A stretch of 58,327 nt of DNA from the NCBI GenBank assembly GCA_030447415.1, contig JAUJOZ010000015.1, positions 1-58,327 of the forward strand, given 5' to 3'. Below the pieces are notes generated by a model. That model ran no database searches. It was not told where the DNA came from and saw nothing but the letters and a program-made list of their open reading frames with translations. Positions 43,636 through 53,060 of the stretch are shown here, in pieces (the stretch's first letter is position 1; every line of letters starts with the position of its first letter). The DNA comes from Thermomicrobiales bacterium. Its GTDB lineage: Bacteria; Chloroflexota; Chloroflexia; Thermomicrobiales; UBA6265. The position numbers were made by a program, and so were the translations under genes.

Positions 43636-45180
43636 TCAACCTCGATTGCCCAACCGCGCCAGCGCGTGCAGGTCGTCCTTCACGTGCTCGTAGAGGTGAC
43701 GGTACACCTCGTAGTAACCATCGTACCGGCGTGCCTCCTCCGGCCGGGGCTCAAGCGTGTCGGCGACGCGGACCCAGTCCCGGTTCAGGACTTCGCGTCC
43801 GGACACCAGCCCCGTCGCCAGGCCGGCAAGAAAGGCATCGCCGTAGGCGGCCCCGATCGTCCGCTCGGGGACCGCCTGGGCCATGCCGACCACGTCCGAG
43901 ACGATCTGGAGCCAGAGCCGGTTCTGCGCGCCGCCGCCGACGGCGACGAGTCGTCGGGCAACGGCACCCATCTGCCGCATCACCTCCAGGTTGTGGCGGA
44001 CGCCGTAGGCGGTCCCCTCCAGCATGGCCCGGTAGAGATGCGCCCGCGTGTGAGAGAGCGTCAGCCCAGCGAAAACGCCGCGTGCGTCTGGGTCGTTGAT
44101 CGGCGTCCGCTCGCCGGCGAAGTAGGGGAGGCAGACGAGCCCCTCGGCCCCGGCCGGGACCGCCGCCGCCGCCGCCGCCAACTGCGCGTACACGTTCGGC
44201 CCACCCCGGGCCTCGTCCGCCACCTCCGCCGCCGCGAAGTTGTCGCGGAACCAGCGGGTCAGGGCGCCGGAGGTTGCCATCCCGCCGGCGACATCGTAGA
44301 GCCCGGGCAAGCAGTAGCCGGTCGCCCACATCCTGGGATCGGGCATCGGGCGGTCGGTGACCAGGATGAAGAACATCGTCGTCCCGTACATCACCATCAT
44401 GTCGCCCGGCGCCGCCACGCCGACGCTGATCGCCTCCGCCGCGGCGTCGATCGTTCCCGCCGTCACCGGCGTGCCGGCGGCAAGTCCCGTCTCCGCCGCT
44501 GCTTGGACGGTAACCTCACCGGCGATCTCCGTCGGCCAGAGGAGGCGCGGCAACTTCTCCGCCTCGACGATCGGCTCGGCGAAACGGGGATCCCAGGCAA
44601 GGGCGCGGACGTCGACCAGCGGGTTGTAGTAGGACGCGGTGTGGCGGTCCATGACCGCTTCGCCGGTGAGCCGGAGGACCAGGTAGGACGAGGCCGAGAG
44701 GATCGTGCGCGTGCGGGCGTAGACGTCCGGCTCGTGGCGTCGCAACCAGAGGATCTTGGGTCCGATCGCCTGCGAGGTGAGCGCCATCCCCCCCAGGTCG
44801 AACAGCGGCCCCTCCCCGAACCGCTGGTTGAGCCAAGCGATCTCCGCTGTCGCCCGGGTGTCGATGCCGTAGAGGACGCCGGGTCGCAATGGTCGCCCGG
44901 CGATGTCGACCGGCAGCATGCAGGCGCCGATTGCGCTGACGGCCACCGCTCCCACGTCGATCCCGACGTAGCGGCCGCCCGAGCCCACCAACGCCCGGCA
45001 GACCTCGACGACGTCGCTCCACCAGACGGCGTCGGCGTCTTGCTCGGCCCACCCCGGCCGGGGGAGGCTCAGCCCGTGCTCGACCGTGTGGCTTGCGAGC
45101 ACCTCGCCCGCTGGCGTGCACAGCACCCCCTTCGTGCTGTAGGTGCCGACATCGACCCCGAGCAGGAGCTCGCCCGGCAT
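43636..45180 (-). CDS. FGGY-family carbohydrate kinase
   Basis: This 514-residue protein is the fourth FGGY kinase in the window. It has LLGVDVGTYSTKGVLCTPAG at the start, VLYGIDTRATAEIAWLNQRF in the substrate lobe and the ATP motif RRLVAVGGGAQNRLWLQIVSD. It differs from the others in TAGTIDAAAEAISVGV and GTTMFFILVTDRPM, features of the RrXK-like xylulokinase subgroup. It lies alone, away from the other kinases. No gene is seen in 43414-43635. The substrate is not determinable. Confidence 0.87.
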   Translation of the reverse strand: MPGELLLGVDVGTYSTKGVLCTPAGEVLASHTVEHGLSLPRPGWAEQDADAVWWSDVVEVCRALVGSGGRYVGIDVGAVAVSAIGACMLPVDIAGRPLRPGVLYGIDTRATAEIAWLNQRFGEGPLFDLGGMALTSQAIGPKILWLRRHEPDVYARTRTILSASSYLVLRLTGEAVMDRHTASYYNPLVDVRALAWDPRFAEPIVEAEKLPRLLWPTEIAGEVTVQAAAETGLAAGTPVTAGTIDAAAEAISVGVAAPGDMMVMYGTTMFFILVTDRPMPDPRMWATGYCLPGLYDVAGGMATSGALTRWFRDNFAAAEVADEARGGPNVYAQLAAAAAAVPAGAEGLVCLPYFAGERTPINDPDARGVFAGLTLSHTRAHLYRAMLEGTAYGVRHNLEVMRQMGAVARRLVAVGGGAQNRLWLQIVSDVVGMAQAVPERTIGAAYGDAFLAGLATGLVSGREVLNRDWVRVADTLEPRPEEARRYDGYYEVYRHLYEHVKDDLHALARLGNRG

Positions 45181-45398
45181 CCGCCTGCCTCCCCATCCGT
45201 TCCGACCCAGCCACCCCGGGGGCCGCCGAGGGGCGATGATAGCAAGGGCGGCTGGGACCGACGGAGCTCATCACCGTCCTCGGCGCCTTCCGGTTCGCCG
45301 GGTGATACCCTGCATCCCCCGATGCTCATCGAATCTGGTCGTCTCCCGCCACGGTGCGCGGGGCCGGGAGTCAAGAATGGGAACAGGAGGTTCACCGC

Positions 45399-46331
45399 GT
45401 GGACACGAGCCCCGAGGGGATGTCTGAGATCGGGTCCGTCGCTGTCGTCGGGGCGGGCACGATGGGGTGGCAGATCGCGGCCCTCACCGCCGCCAGCGGC
45501 CGCGCCGTGGCCCTCCACGACGCCCTCCCCGGCGCGGCCGAGCGAGCGGTCGAGCGGATGCGGGTCGAGCTGCCCGCGCTCGCATCCGGACCGGACAATC
45601 TCCCTCTGCCGCCACCCACCGACGTCGAAGCGGTCGTGCGCCGGGTCCGGGTCGCCCCCACCCTGGCGGACGCCGTCGCCGGCGCCGACCTCGTGATCGA
45701 GGCAGTTCGTGAGGAGCTGGCGACCAAGCGCGCCGTCTTCGCTGAGCTCGACCGGCTGACGCCGCGCGCGATCCTGGCCACCAACAGCTCGTCACTCCCG
45801 TCCGCGGCGCTGGCCGACGCGGTGAGCGGCCCGGAGCGGCTGCTCAATCTCCACTTCTTCTCGCCGGTCTGGCTCCGCCCGATGCTAGAGGTGATGAGTT
45901 GCGGCCAGACGTCGCCCGCCGTGCTGGCGGCCGGGGAGCGATTCGGCCGCTCGCTTGGCCTCGTCACCGCCGTCGTGCGGGGCCAGAGCAAAGGGTTCAT
46001 CATCAACCGCGTCTGGCGAGCAGTGAAACGGGAAGCGCTGCGAGTGGTCGACGAGGGGCACGCCGATCCCGAGGATGTCGACCGCCTCTGGATGCTCTTT
46101 TTCGGGACTCCGTCCGGCCCGTTCGGGCTGATGGACATGGTCGGCCTCGACGTCGTGGCCGACATCGAAGCCTCCTACCAGGCCGTCTCCCTCGACCCTA
46201 CCGACCGCCCGTCCGCGACGCTCGGCCGCTTGGTGAACGCCGGCAAGTTGGGCGAAAAGACCGGTGAAGGCTTCTATCACTACCCGAACCCGGCCTTCCG
46301 CCGGCCCGGTTGGCTTCGGGGCGAGGAGTAA
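45399..46331 (+). CDS. 3-hydroxyacyl-CoA dehydrogenase family protein
   Basis: This NAD-dependent oxidoreductase is of the beta-oxidation or 3-hydroxybutyryl-CoA type. The protein is 310 residues from GTG 45399, chosen for AGGAGG 8 bases upstream; ATG 45420 has no proper site. The Rossmann motif VAVVGAGTMGWQIA, ADLVIEAVREELATK and LATNSSSLPSA are typical. HFFSPVWLRPMLEVM contains the catalytic His region. The C-terminal domain has GFIINRVWRAVKREA and GPFGLMDMVGLDVV, and the end EKTGEGFYHYP is characteristic. No partner enoyl-CoA hydratase is nearby. Confidence 0.9.
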   Translation: MDTSPEGMSEIGSVAVVGAGTMGWQIAALTAASGRAVALHDALPGAAERAVERMRVELPALASGPDNLPLPPPTDVEAVVRRVRVAPTLADAVAGADLVIEAVREELATKRAVFAELDRLTPRAILATNSSSLPSAALADAVSGPERLLNLHFFSPVWLRPMLEVMSCGQTSPAVLAAGERFGRSLGLVTAVVRGQSKGFIINRVWRAVKREALRVVDEGHADPEDVDRLWMLFFGTPSGPFGLMDMVGLDVVADIEASYQAVSLDPTDRPSATLGRLVNAGKLGEKTGEGFYHYPNPAFRRPGWLRGEE

Positions 46332-46508
46332 GGGCCCCCCACGCACGGGCCCACCACCCAAGCATGCCGGGGATGACGCGAGCCGGGACGAGCGCATCGC
46401 GATCGGGCTTCAACGAACCGAAACACCGTCGCCGCGTCGTCCAGGATGAGTGTTTCCCGCCGGGCAGGGCCGCCGGGTTTCGCCGATGACGCTCCGCTCC
46501 CGCCTGTT

Positions 46509-47498
46509 CTAACCGCAGCCTGGCAGCACCCGCCCGGCAACTCTCCGCTTCAGGCGGCAATGCTGCTGGTAGGTCGCGTTCACGTAGGTCCCGAACAGCA
46601 GCACGTGGGCCAGCAAGTAGAACCAGGCGACCAGCAGCGAGACGAACCCGAACGCCTGCCCGTAGCGGTTGACGCCGCCGATCAGGCGGAGGTAGATCGG
46701 GAAGGCCTGGGCCAGCAGGACGAACAGGACCGCGGCCGTCAGGGCACCGGGCCAGACATCGCGCAGCCGCTGTCCAGCGTTCGGCACGACCCGGTACAGC
46801 ACGACGAACAGCACGGTGGCCGAGAGCACCGAGATGGCATAGCTCAGGATCTGGAAGCGTCCCTGCGCGAGCTTCCAGGCGCGGAAGAAGAAGTCAAGCT
46901 CCTGAGCCACGAACAAGCTTGGCAGAATAGCGGCCAGTGACGCGAGGAGCGCCAGCACGGCAAAGGCGAGCACGACGGCGAAGTCGCGCGGGCGTTGGTG
47001 GACAAACCGCCGGTTCCGGACCCCGTAGATGCGGTTCATGCTGCGCGCCAGGCAGCTGACGAAGTTCGAGCCAATCCAGGCGAAACCGATCAAGCTGACC
47101 GCCCCGAACCAGCCGCCGTTGTGCTTCACGGTGACCAGCGTTTCCAGCGCATCGTGCGCGGCGCCCGGGGTGAGAACCCAGAAGCTGGTCACGATCGCCT
47201 GCAGAAACACCTCTTGGTTGCGTAGCAGGAGACCGGCGATCGAAAGCAGCAGCAGGATCGTCGGCACCAATGCCACGACGGCGTTGAAGGCGACGGCCGC
47301 CGCCAGATCGCCGGCGTTCGCGGTTTGGTAGCCGCGGATCAGCCAGCTCGGGATAACCCAGATGGCACGCCTGCCGCGGTGCACGAGCCGCCCGCGCCGC
47401 AAGGAGGGCCGGACTCGGGCATTGGACAGCCGACGACGGGTCGAGCGAGGGGGGGGATCAATACGGCCGCCGAGCTCGGCGTCAATGCGCACGGCCAT
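46509..47498 (-). CDS. YihY/BrkB-family inner membrane protein
   Basis: The protein is 329 residues with six membrane helices. The family pattern is clear: GDLAAAVAFNAVVALVPTIL in helix 1, GWFGAVSLIGFAWIGSNFVS, LYRVVPNAGQRLRDVWPGAL (the conserved P-x5-R-x-x-x-G element), and GQAFGFVSLLVAWFYLLAHV near the end. About 45 basic residues precede the first helix. The function is uncertain (possible lipid or small-molecule transport; the old RNase BN assignment is wrong). It converges with the dehydrogenase gene. Confidence 0.9.
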   Translation of the reverse strand: MAVRIDAELGGRIDPPPRSTRRRLSNARVRPSLRRGRLVHRGRRAIWVIPSWLIRGYQTANAGDLAAAVAFNAVVALVPTILLLLSIAGLLLRNQEVFLQAIVTSFWVLTPGAAHDALETLVTVKHNGGWFGAVSLIGFAWIGSNFVSCLARSMNRIYGVRNRRFVHQRPRDFAVVLAFAVLALLASLAAILPSLFVAQELDFFFRAWKLAQGRFQILSYAISVLSATVLFVVLYRVVPNAGQRLRDVWPGALTAAVLFVLLAQAFPIYLRLIGGVNRYGQAFGFVSLLVAWFYLLAHVLLFGTYVNATYQQHCRLKRRVAGRVLPGCG

Positions 47499-48266
47499 GG
47501 CAGACTCCTCACCTAGCGACAGTATTGCAGAATGCGTGCCGCGTCATGACATGGGGAGTCGAGGAACTGAATAGAGAAGAACGGTACGGGCGCCGCACGC
47601 CGCACCGTCGGTCCAATCGCCGCCCGGCGGTCTCGGCCAGGCGGGTTCACGAGCCGCTCCTCCATCGCGCCCTTCTCGCCTCCTTGACGCTTGATCCAAG
47701 CTAGCTCATACGGTCCGTTCCGCAAGAGTGAGCTGGGTTACCGTGGGAGTAATCTTGAGCCGAGGGAAAAGCGCCGAAGCAGCCGCGAGTACTGTTCGGG
47801 GGCTCCTGCAATCAGTATAGGCCGGATGACGCCGGCCCGCTTGATACACCAGCCGGTCCTGGTGCTGAACCGCGACTGTCTAAGGACACCGGTCAACGCG
47901 CCGGAATACTACCCCCAGAAATACGTCAGTGGATCCGCGTGGTGCGGGTGATGGATGGTGGGTCGTCGGATCCACGTCTGTCGCTGCCACCGCTTTGTTG
48001 TCTGCGCTAGCAACGAGGAAGCAGAGGTCCATGCCCCGTCAACCGCCGGCATACGAAGCGGGTCGGACGGCCCGACGTACCGGAAGTCGGCCGCATTCCC
48101 GGGCCTGAGGTACACGAAGGCGCAGAACCCGTTTGGCCGGTCGATGACGGATCGGTTGGAGCGGGAAAAGCGGGGCGGCAAGACGTTCTCCAAGGGGGCG
48201 CGCTTCCGCTCGCCACGGGCACTTTCTACCTACGGCGTGTCGGCAAACTCGTTTCGAGCGGGTTGG
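47499..48266. other. Start of an accessory patch with no intact gene
   Basis: The base composition is visibly less GC-rich than the core genes, with mixed codon signals and short frames only. One minus-strand stretch (FCAFVYLRPGNAADFRYVGP) looks coding-like but I cannot assign it. It borders the terminase-like remnant. Confidence 0.35.
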
Positions 48267-48554
48267 TTACCCTGGGGCGCGATGAGAGCGGCCGGTGGCG
48301 ACCGGGGTGGCAACGATCGGATTGGGATGGGTGTACAGGAACCACAGCGCCACGTTGGCGGCAGTGACGCTCTTGGATGAGGCGTGGGAGGCAATAAAGA
48401 CCTCAGAGAAATCCCGGACGGCCACCAGGATCTCTTGCTCCTTGGACCAGAGGGTGGCGCCGAGGGCTCTGTCGTGGAAGTGGGCGAGGGTGGATCGGAT
48501 CTTAGCCGCAAAGGCGCACTTGTTAGAGGATGTGCGGCTTGCTGTGCCTTCCAT
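48267..48554 (-). pseudogene. Phage terminase-like ATPase remnant
   Basis: From ATG 48554 the minus strand reads LGATLWSKEQEILVAVRDFS, then SHASSKSVTAANVALWFLYTHP and VATPVATG, and stops at 48267. The order (LWSKQREIL, a P-loop, ALWFLYTHP, TTAPT) is that of the start of phage large terminase subunits, but the P-loop GxGKS has become HASSKS and the rest is missing. I read it as a decayed prophage fragment. The match is by pattern only. Confidence 0.45.
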
Positions 48555-48607
48555 TATGAGGTAACATACCACAACAAGGTATCGTGCTGGGACAAGGGGG
48601 GAACGGG

Positions 48608-49378
48608 GTGCTGATCTACGCGCACCGGGGATCGTCGTGGGCGCGGCCGGAGAACACGCTGGGGGCGTTCCGGCAGGCAATCGCGGACGGTGCAAGCGGG
48701 GTAGAACTCGACGTGAGGGCGACGGCCGACCGGGTGCCAGTGGTGCTGCATGACCGGGACTTGGCCCGGACGACCGACGGCCAGGGGTTGGTGGATGAAC
48801 TGCCGCTCGACGCGGTCCGTCGGGTCGATGCGGGCGCGGGCGAGCGGGTGCCGACGCTGGACGAGGCGCTCGGGCTACTCGCCGGCCAGGTTCGGATCAA
48901 CCTGGAGCTGAAGCAGGCCGGGATCGAGCGGGAGGTGGCGGCGGTGCTCGCGAATCACCCAGCCACCGAGTGGGCCGTCTCGTCCTTCAACTACTCCGTC
49001 CTAGCCGCCGTCCGCGCCCGCGATCCCGCGGCCGAGCTGTGGCCGGTCGCGCACCGGGTGTCGGGGGGGCTGTTCGCGGTGGCACGGGAACTCGGCGCGG
49101 CTGCGGTCGCGCTGCGAGGGGACGGAGTAACCCCGGGAGTCGTGCGTCGCGCGGGGGCGGCCGGGCTAAGGGTCGTCGTGTGGACGGTGAACCGGATCGA
49201 GGACGCGCGGCGGGCGCGGGATCTGGGCGTGGCCGGGCTCTGCACCGACACGCCGGCGGAGGTCCGGCGAGGGTTGGCGGAAGGACCGGCGAAACCTCGC
49301 GATCCCCTTGCGGCCACTATCCGCCCCGACCGTCGCCCAAGGAATCGTCCCCTCGGCGAGGACATGTCGGTAAACTGA
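48608..49378 (+). CDS. Glycerophosphodiester phosphodiesterase
   Basis: The enzyme hydrolyses glycerophosphodiesters to glycerol 3-phosphate and an alcohol. The protein is 256 residues from GTG 48608 (AGGGGGGA 6 bases upstream). Catalytic residues of the GDPD TIM barrel are present: YAHRGSSWARPENT (His6, Arg7, Glu), GVELDVRATADRVPVVLHDR (Glu, Asp, second His) and INLELK. The C-terminal motif VVVWTVNRIEDARRARDLGV, then GLCTDTPAEVR is standard. There is no signal peptide, so it is cytosolic. An intact core gene lies here inside the accessory patch. Confidence 0.92.
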   Translation: MLIYAHRGSSWARPENTLGAFRQAIADGASGVELDVRATADRVPVVLHDRDLARTTDGQGLVDELPLDAVRRVDAGAGERVPTLDEALGLLAGQVRINLELKQAGIEREVAAVLANHPATEWAVSSFNYSVLAAVRARDPAAELWPVAHRVSGGLFAVARELGAAAVALRGDGVTPGVVRRAGAAGLRVVVWTVNRIEDARRARDLGVAGLCTDTPAEVRRGLAEGPAKPRDPLAATIRPDRRPRNRPLGEDMSVN

Positions 49379-49399
49379 GGGGCAAGACACCCTCCGGGG

Positions 49400-49700
49400 C
49401 ATGGAGAGGCACGAGCTCACCGACCGGCAGTTTCGCCAGGTTTGCGCGCACCTGCCGCCCTCGAAGCCCCACACGGGCAGACCGGCCAAGGACCACCGAC
49501 TCGTCGTGACGGGCATCCGCTGCATCCTGCGAACCGGCGCGCCCGGGCCCGACCTGCCCGACCGGTTTGGCTCCTAGCGCAGCGTCTACAGCCGGTTCCG
49601 CCGTACGAGCAGGCCAGAGTCTGGAACCGCGTGCTGGCGGAGTTGCCGCGGCAGGCCGACGCCGACGAGCAGGGGGCATGCTGGACCGTACCAGCTCGGT
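49400..49700 (+). pseudogene. IS5-family transposase remnant
   Basis: From ATG 49400 the frame reads MERHELTDRQFRQVCAHLPP, then GRPAKDHRLVVTGIRCILRT and GAPGPDLPDRFGS, then a stop (TAG). After the stop RSVYSRFRR continues, and a shifted frame gives VWNRVLAELPRQADADEQGA. These are the successive parts of an IS5-type transposase N-terminus (DUF4096 domain). The catalytic DDE domain is missing. It is unrelated in detail to the transposase at 37484. The rest of 49379-49942 shows no gene. Confidence 0.75.
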
Positions 49701-49942
49701 TTTGCAGACATGCCCTGGCACCGTTCCCAGCATCTCTTAGAATGGTCATGCCATTTAGGAACTCTGTTGGAGAAGCTCTAAAGGACTGAATCTATACAGA
49801 CTTTCTCCGAGATCGTCCTTATTTTGTCCTTTCGGTCCGGCTCCATCGTTTTGCTAATGTACTGCCAGGCCTCGACCAGACGCAGTCGGCAGCGCGTCGC
49901 GACAAGTCCCTCAGTTCGCCACGCAATTAGGGAGGAAGGACG

Positions 49943-50479
49943 ATGGAGCGGACGCCGAACGAGTGCGGCCAGCTGGATGCGATCCGAGGGCGAATACGGC
50001 GGCTGCGGGAATACCTAGACGCGCACCCGGAGCCAGACGTGGACGCGACGGCAGGGGAGTGGTTTGCCTTCCTGGCGGACATGAAGGCCATTCTTGGCAA
50101 CCCGAACAACGACCTCAGCTTTGTGGCGACCCTCATGGCGAAGGACTACCTCTGCCGCACGCTCCCGATGCGGCCGTTCGATGCCGCGGAGAAGGCGATG
50201 GGCGCGCCGGGTCTGGACATCGATGAGCGGACGGTAGATGGCAATCGGGTTGTCGCGGAGATAAAGACCACCACGCTGTTCCTCGGTGACGAGCTTGGGG
50301 CGATGCAGAAGGCGACCTTCCTCAAGGATTTCGCCGAGCTACAGCAGGCAGAGGCTGACTACAAGTTCTTCTTCGTGACAGACGGGAGGACGTTTGCTGT
50401 CGTCAAGAGCCGGTACGCGCGGGGTTTGACGGGAATTACTGTGGTTCGGTTGGGCGACGAGAAGGCCCCCTCGTCTTAA
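49943..50479 (+). CDS. PD-(D/E)XK nuclease-fold protein, restriction-endonuclease-like
   Basis: The protein is 178 residues from ATG 49943 (GGAGGAAGG upstream). APGLDIDERTVDGNRVVAEIK matches the nuclease core, with Asp92 or Asp94 on the first strand and Glu106-Ile-Lys108 on the second. The next strands (DYKFFFVTDGRTFAVVKSRY, GITVVRLG) complete the fold. The N-terminal 80 residues are helical. No methyltransferase gene is adjacent, so it may be a solitary nuclease or the remaining half of a lost restriction system. Less GC-rich sequence and mobile-element remnants on both sides suggest horizontal gain. Confidence 0.7.
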   Translation: MERTPNECGQLDAIRGRIRRLREYLDAHPEPDVDATAGEWFAFLADMKAILGNPNNDLSFVATLMAKDYLCRTLPMRPFDAAEKAMGAPGLDIDERTVDGNRVVAEIKTTTLFLGDELGAMQKATFLKDFAELQQAEADYKFFFVTDGRTFAVVKSRYARGLTGITVVRLGDEKAPSS

Positions 50480-50788
50480 ACTCGATTGCCTTGACTACTC
50501 GCGCGGCTTCGCGATCAGCCTCGTCCTCATCGAACCCCGGCCCGAGGGACGTGTACATCTTCGCTAGGAGACCTCATGCGATCGTCCGTGGTCAGGGGTG
50601 CTTGGGCGATCTTGTACTGACGTGCCGGACGATAAGTAGCGGGAGCCCATTGAAGCAACGAAGGCGACGGCGATCCAACGGCGGAAGACCCTGCGCCAGT
50701 CGCTGGACGAGAACCGGCAGTCCTTTAAGGAACGCATCGACGCGACGCTGATCCCGTCGAACGTCACGGACTCGCTGCCCGCCGCTAC
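50480..50788. other. Interval with decayed coding sequence
   Basis: One plus-strand frame reads PIEATKATAIQRRKTLRQSL, DENRQSFKERIDATLIPSNV after a stop at about 50637, then ends in the recombinase remnant. It looks like worn coding sequence of unknown family. No intact gene. Confidence 0.3.
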
Positions 50789-51076
50789 ATGCACCGATTC
50801 GAACGCGCCGCCGACCTGGGCCCCGGCGCACCGATCCGATCGGTGCGCGACACCGCGTGGTACTCCGCCTGCCAGTCCGCCCCCGAACTGGCCGAGAAGG
50901 TGGCCCGGCAACTGGAGGTCCAGCGCGGGGCGCTCCACCAAGACCTCGAGTGGTGGCGGCTGGCACAGGAACGGCTGGACGAGCTCCACGCCGGGCGCCG
51001 GGACCTGGCGGCCGACCTCGGGGACCTGAGTTACGAGCAGAAGCGCCTGGCGCTGACGGCCTTGGGCGTTAGGTGA
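50789..51076 (+). pseudogene. Serine recombinase C-terminal remnant
   Basis: The frame reads ELAEKVARQLEVQRGALHQD, LEWWRLAQERLDELHAGRRD and ends LSYEQKRLALTALGVR. This coiled coil followed by L-x-YEQKRLAL-x-ALGVRV is the usual tail of large serine recombinases of the resolvase/transposon type. The catalytic and zinc-ribbon domains are absent upstream. It probably marks the edge of a former integrated element. Confidence 0.55.
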
Positions 51077-51133
51077 GGGTAGGGAGGGCGGAGCACACAC
51101 AACAGGACGAGATCGGGGCCAGCGATCCATTTC

Positions 51134-51709
51134 TCATAGGCTCCGTATCACCAGCTTGCAGATCGCGCGCAGCGTTTCAACGACGCCAGCGCCGTTGACG
51201 GCGGTCGCCTCGAAGCGAGGCGCTCCGATGGTGTTGAGGTGTTGGTCCAGGACGGACGCCGGCAGCGCATCGGGCAGGTCCATCTTGTTGTACTGCATGA
51301 CCAGCGGGTAGTCGGCGAAACGCTTGCCCTGCTGAGCAACATTCTGCGCCAGTTCGCCGAGACTTTGGAGGTTGTCCTGAAGCCGGTCGCCCTGGGCATC
51401 GGCGACGAAGACGACGCCGTCCGCCCCGTTCAGCACAGCGATCCGCGTCCGCTCGTACTGAACCTGGCCGGGCACCGTGTAGAGGTGGAAGCGGATAGTG
51501 AAGCCGTGGACCTCGCCCAGGTCGAGCGGTAGGAAGTCGAAGAAAAGGGTGCGCTCCGTCTCCGAGGCGATCGACAGAAGGTCCCCCTTCGTACCCGCCG
51601 AGCTCGTGCGATGGATGTATCGCAGGTTGGTCGTCTTGCCACCCAGACCCGGTCCGTAGTAGACGACCTTGCCGCGGATTTCACGAGCGGCGACGTCGAT
51701 CAGCGCCAT
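51134..51709 (-). CDS. MglA-like small Ras-type GTPase
   Basis: The protein is 191 residues from ATG 51709 (GAGAGG upstream). The P-loop GPGLGGKTTN (19-28) is the bacterial MglA/Gtr form, followed by TSSAGTKGDLLSIASETERT, LFFDFLPLDLGEVHGF, the switch region VPGQVQYERTR and the base-specificity motif NKMDLPDA. MglA-type GTPases set cell polarity or motility; in Chloroflexota they are usually paired with a roadblock protein, but none is adjacent here. It sits downstream of purM on the same strand. Confidence 0.88.
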   Translation of the reverse strand: MALIDVAAREIRGKVVYYGPGLGGKTTNLRYIHRTSSAGTKGDLLSIASETERTLFFDFLPLDLGEVHGFTIRFHLYTVPGQVQYERTRIAVLNGADGVVFVADAQGDRLQDNLQSLGELAQNVAQQGKRFADYPLVMQYNKMDLPDALPASVLDQHLNTIGAPRFEATAVNGAGVVETLRAICKLVIRSL

Positions 51710-51824
51710 GTGCGCGGTTCCTCTCGCCCTCTCCTCTGGACGGCGGCCGCATCCCGACCCCTGCTGCGCTTGCCGCGCCAAGACCACCGCTACCACCCAC
51801 GCCGTCTCGGGTTCGTCTGGAGGC

Positions 51825-52946
51825 TCAGGCCGACGCTAGCCCCGGTAAGCCACGAATGACCGGCGCGTCCGCGTCGCCCCGGGGCACCACCCGCCCCACG
51901 GCCACCGCGCCGGGAATCCGGGTCAGGACCGCCGGCGCGTCCCCCGGCGCGACCGCCAGCACGAAGCCGAGGCCCATGTTGAGCGCCCGATACCGCTCGG
52001 CCAGAGGTATCCTGCCCATCTCCACCAGGAAGTCGAAGATCGGCTGCGACGGCCAACGCCCCGCATCGAGCTCGGCCGCCAGGCCCTCCGGCAGCATCCG
52101 CGGCACATTGTCCACCAAGCCGCCGCCGGTGACGTGCGCCCTGCCACGGACCAGGCCTTCGTCGAGCAAAGGCCGCACCGCCGCGGCGTACGACCGGTGG
52201 GGCCGCAGCAACGCCTCCCCGATTGTTTCTCCGGCGCCCCCCGGCAGCGGCCGGTCCAGGAGCCGGCGATCACCCTCGGGGTCACCGCTCAGGCCGACGA
52301 TGCGTCGCGCCAGGCTGTAGCCGTTGGTGTGCAACCCGTCGCTCGGCAGGCCGATCAGCACGTCGCCCGCGCGCACCGCCGCACCGTCCACCAGTCGCTC
52401 CGGCGGGACCATGCCGACGATGAAGCCGGCGACGTCGTACTCGCCCGTGGCGTAGAACCCCGGCAGCTCGGCGGTCTCACCACCGAGCAGGGCCAGCCCC
52501 TGCTCGCGACAGGCGGCAGCCATGCCCTCCACCAGGCGTTCCAGCGTGGTGGGGTCGAGTTGGCCCATCGCGACGTAGTCGAGGAAGAAGAGAGGCTGCG
52601 CACCGAGCGCGAGCACGTCGTTGACGCAGTGGTTGACGAGGTCGGCGCCGACCCGGGCGTGCGCCTCGCCGCCGACCAGGAACGCCAGCTTGAGCTTCGT
52701 GCCGACGCCGTCGGCGCTCGCGATCAGGAGCTGCTCGCCGCCGCCCGGCAGGCGGTAGACCCCGCCGAAGTGCCCCACGGGCGCCGCCGCGCCGCCGACG
52801 CCGCTCGCGAACGTGGTCGCGGCGAGCGCCTTGACGCGCCCGACCGCACTCGTTGCCGCGTCGATGTCGACCCCGGCATCGCGGTAGGTTAGCCCGCCAT
52901 GGCGGGCACCGGGGTCACGGGCCGACTCACGCCCGTTTGGCTGCAT
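51825..52946 (-). CDS. purM: Phosphoribosylformylglycinamidine cyclo-ligase (AIR synthetase)
   Basis: PurM closes the imidazole ring in purine synthesis, using ATP. The protein is 373 residues from ATG 52946. LTYRDAGVDIDAATSAVGRV is the usual start of the domain, about 18 residues in. ASADGVGTKLKLAFLVG, DLVNHCVNDVLALGAQPLFF, LLGGETAELPGFYATGEYDV and GLPSDGLHTNGYSLAR are family signatures, and the C-terminal domain has HVTGGGLVDNVPRMLPEG. The frame is intact. A promoter candidate and a G-quadruplex-type repeat lie upstream. Confidence 0.95.
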   Translation of the reverse strand: MQPNGRESARDPGARHGGLTYRDAGVDIDAATSAVGRVKALAATTFASGVGGAAAPVGHFGGVYRLPGGGEQLLIASADGVGTKLKLAFLVGGEAHARVGADLVNHCVNDVLALGAQPLFFLDYVAMGQLDPTTLERLVEGMAAACREQGLALLGGETAELPGFYATGEYDVAGFIVGMVPPERLVDGAAVRAGDVLIGLPSDGLHTNGYSLARRIVGLSGDPEGDRRLLDRPLPGGAGETIGEALLRPHRSYAAAVRPLLDEGLVRGRAHVTGGGLVDNVPRMLPEGLAAELDAGRWPSQPIFDFLVEMGRIPLAERYRALNMGLGFVLAVAPGDAPAVLTRIPGAVAVGRVVPRGDADAPVIRGLPGLASA

Positions 52947-53060
52947 CGCTTTCGACCCCGCTTCCGAACCCGACGACTCCGCCTTCGTTCTGCCGAGTAC
53001 CCGTCATGTCCATTCCCGTCGGACGCGCACGAGCGCGGGCATGGTGTGCTCGGCCGCGGC

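Noticed and set aside
43492..45696. A 734-codon plus-strand open frame
   Set aside because: It is antisense to the complete FGGY kinase gene at 43636-45180 and has shadow-type composition.
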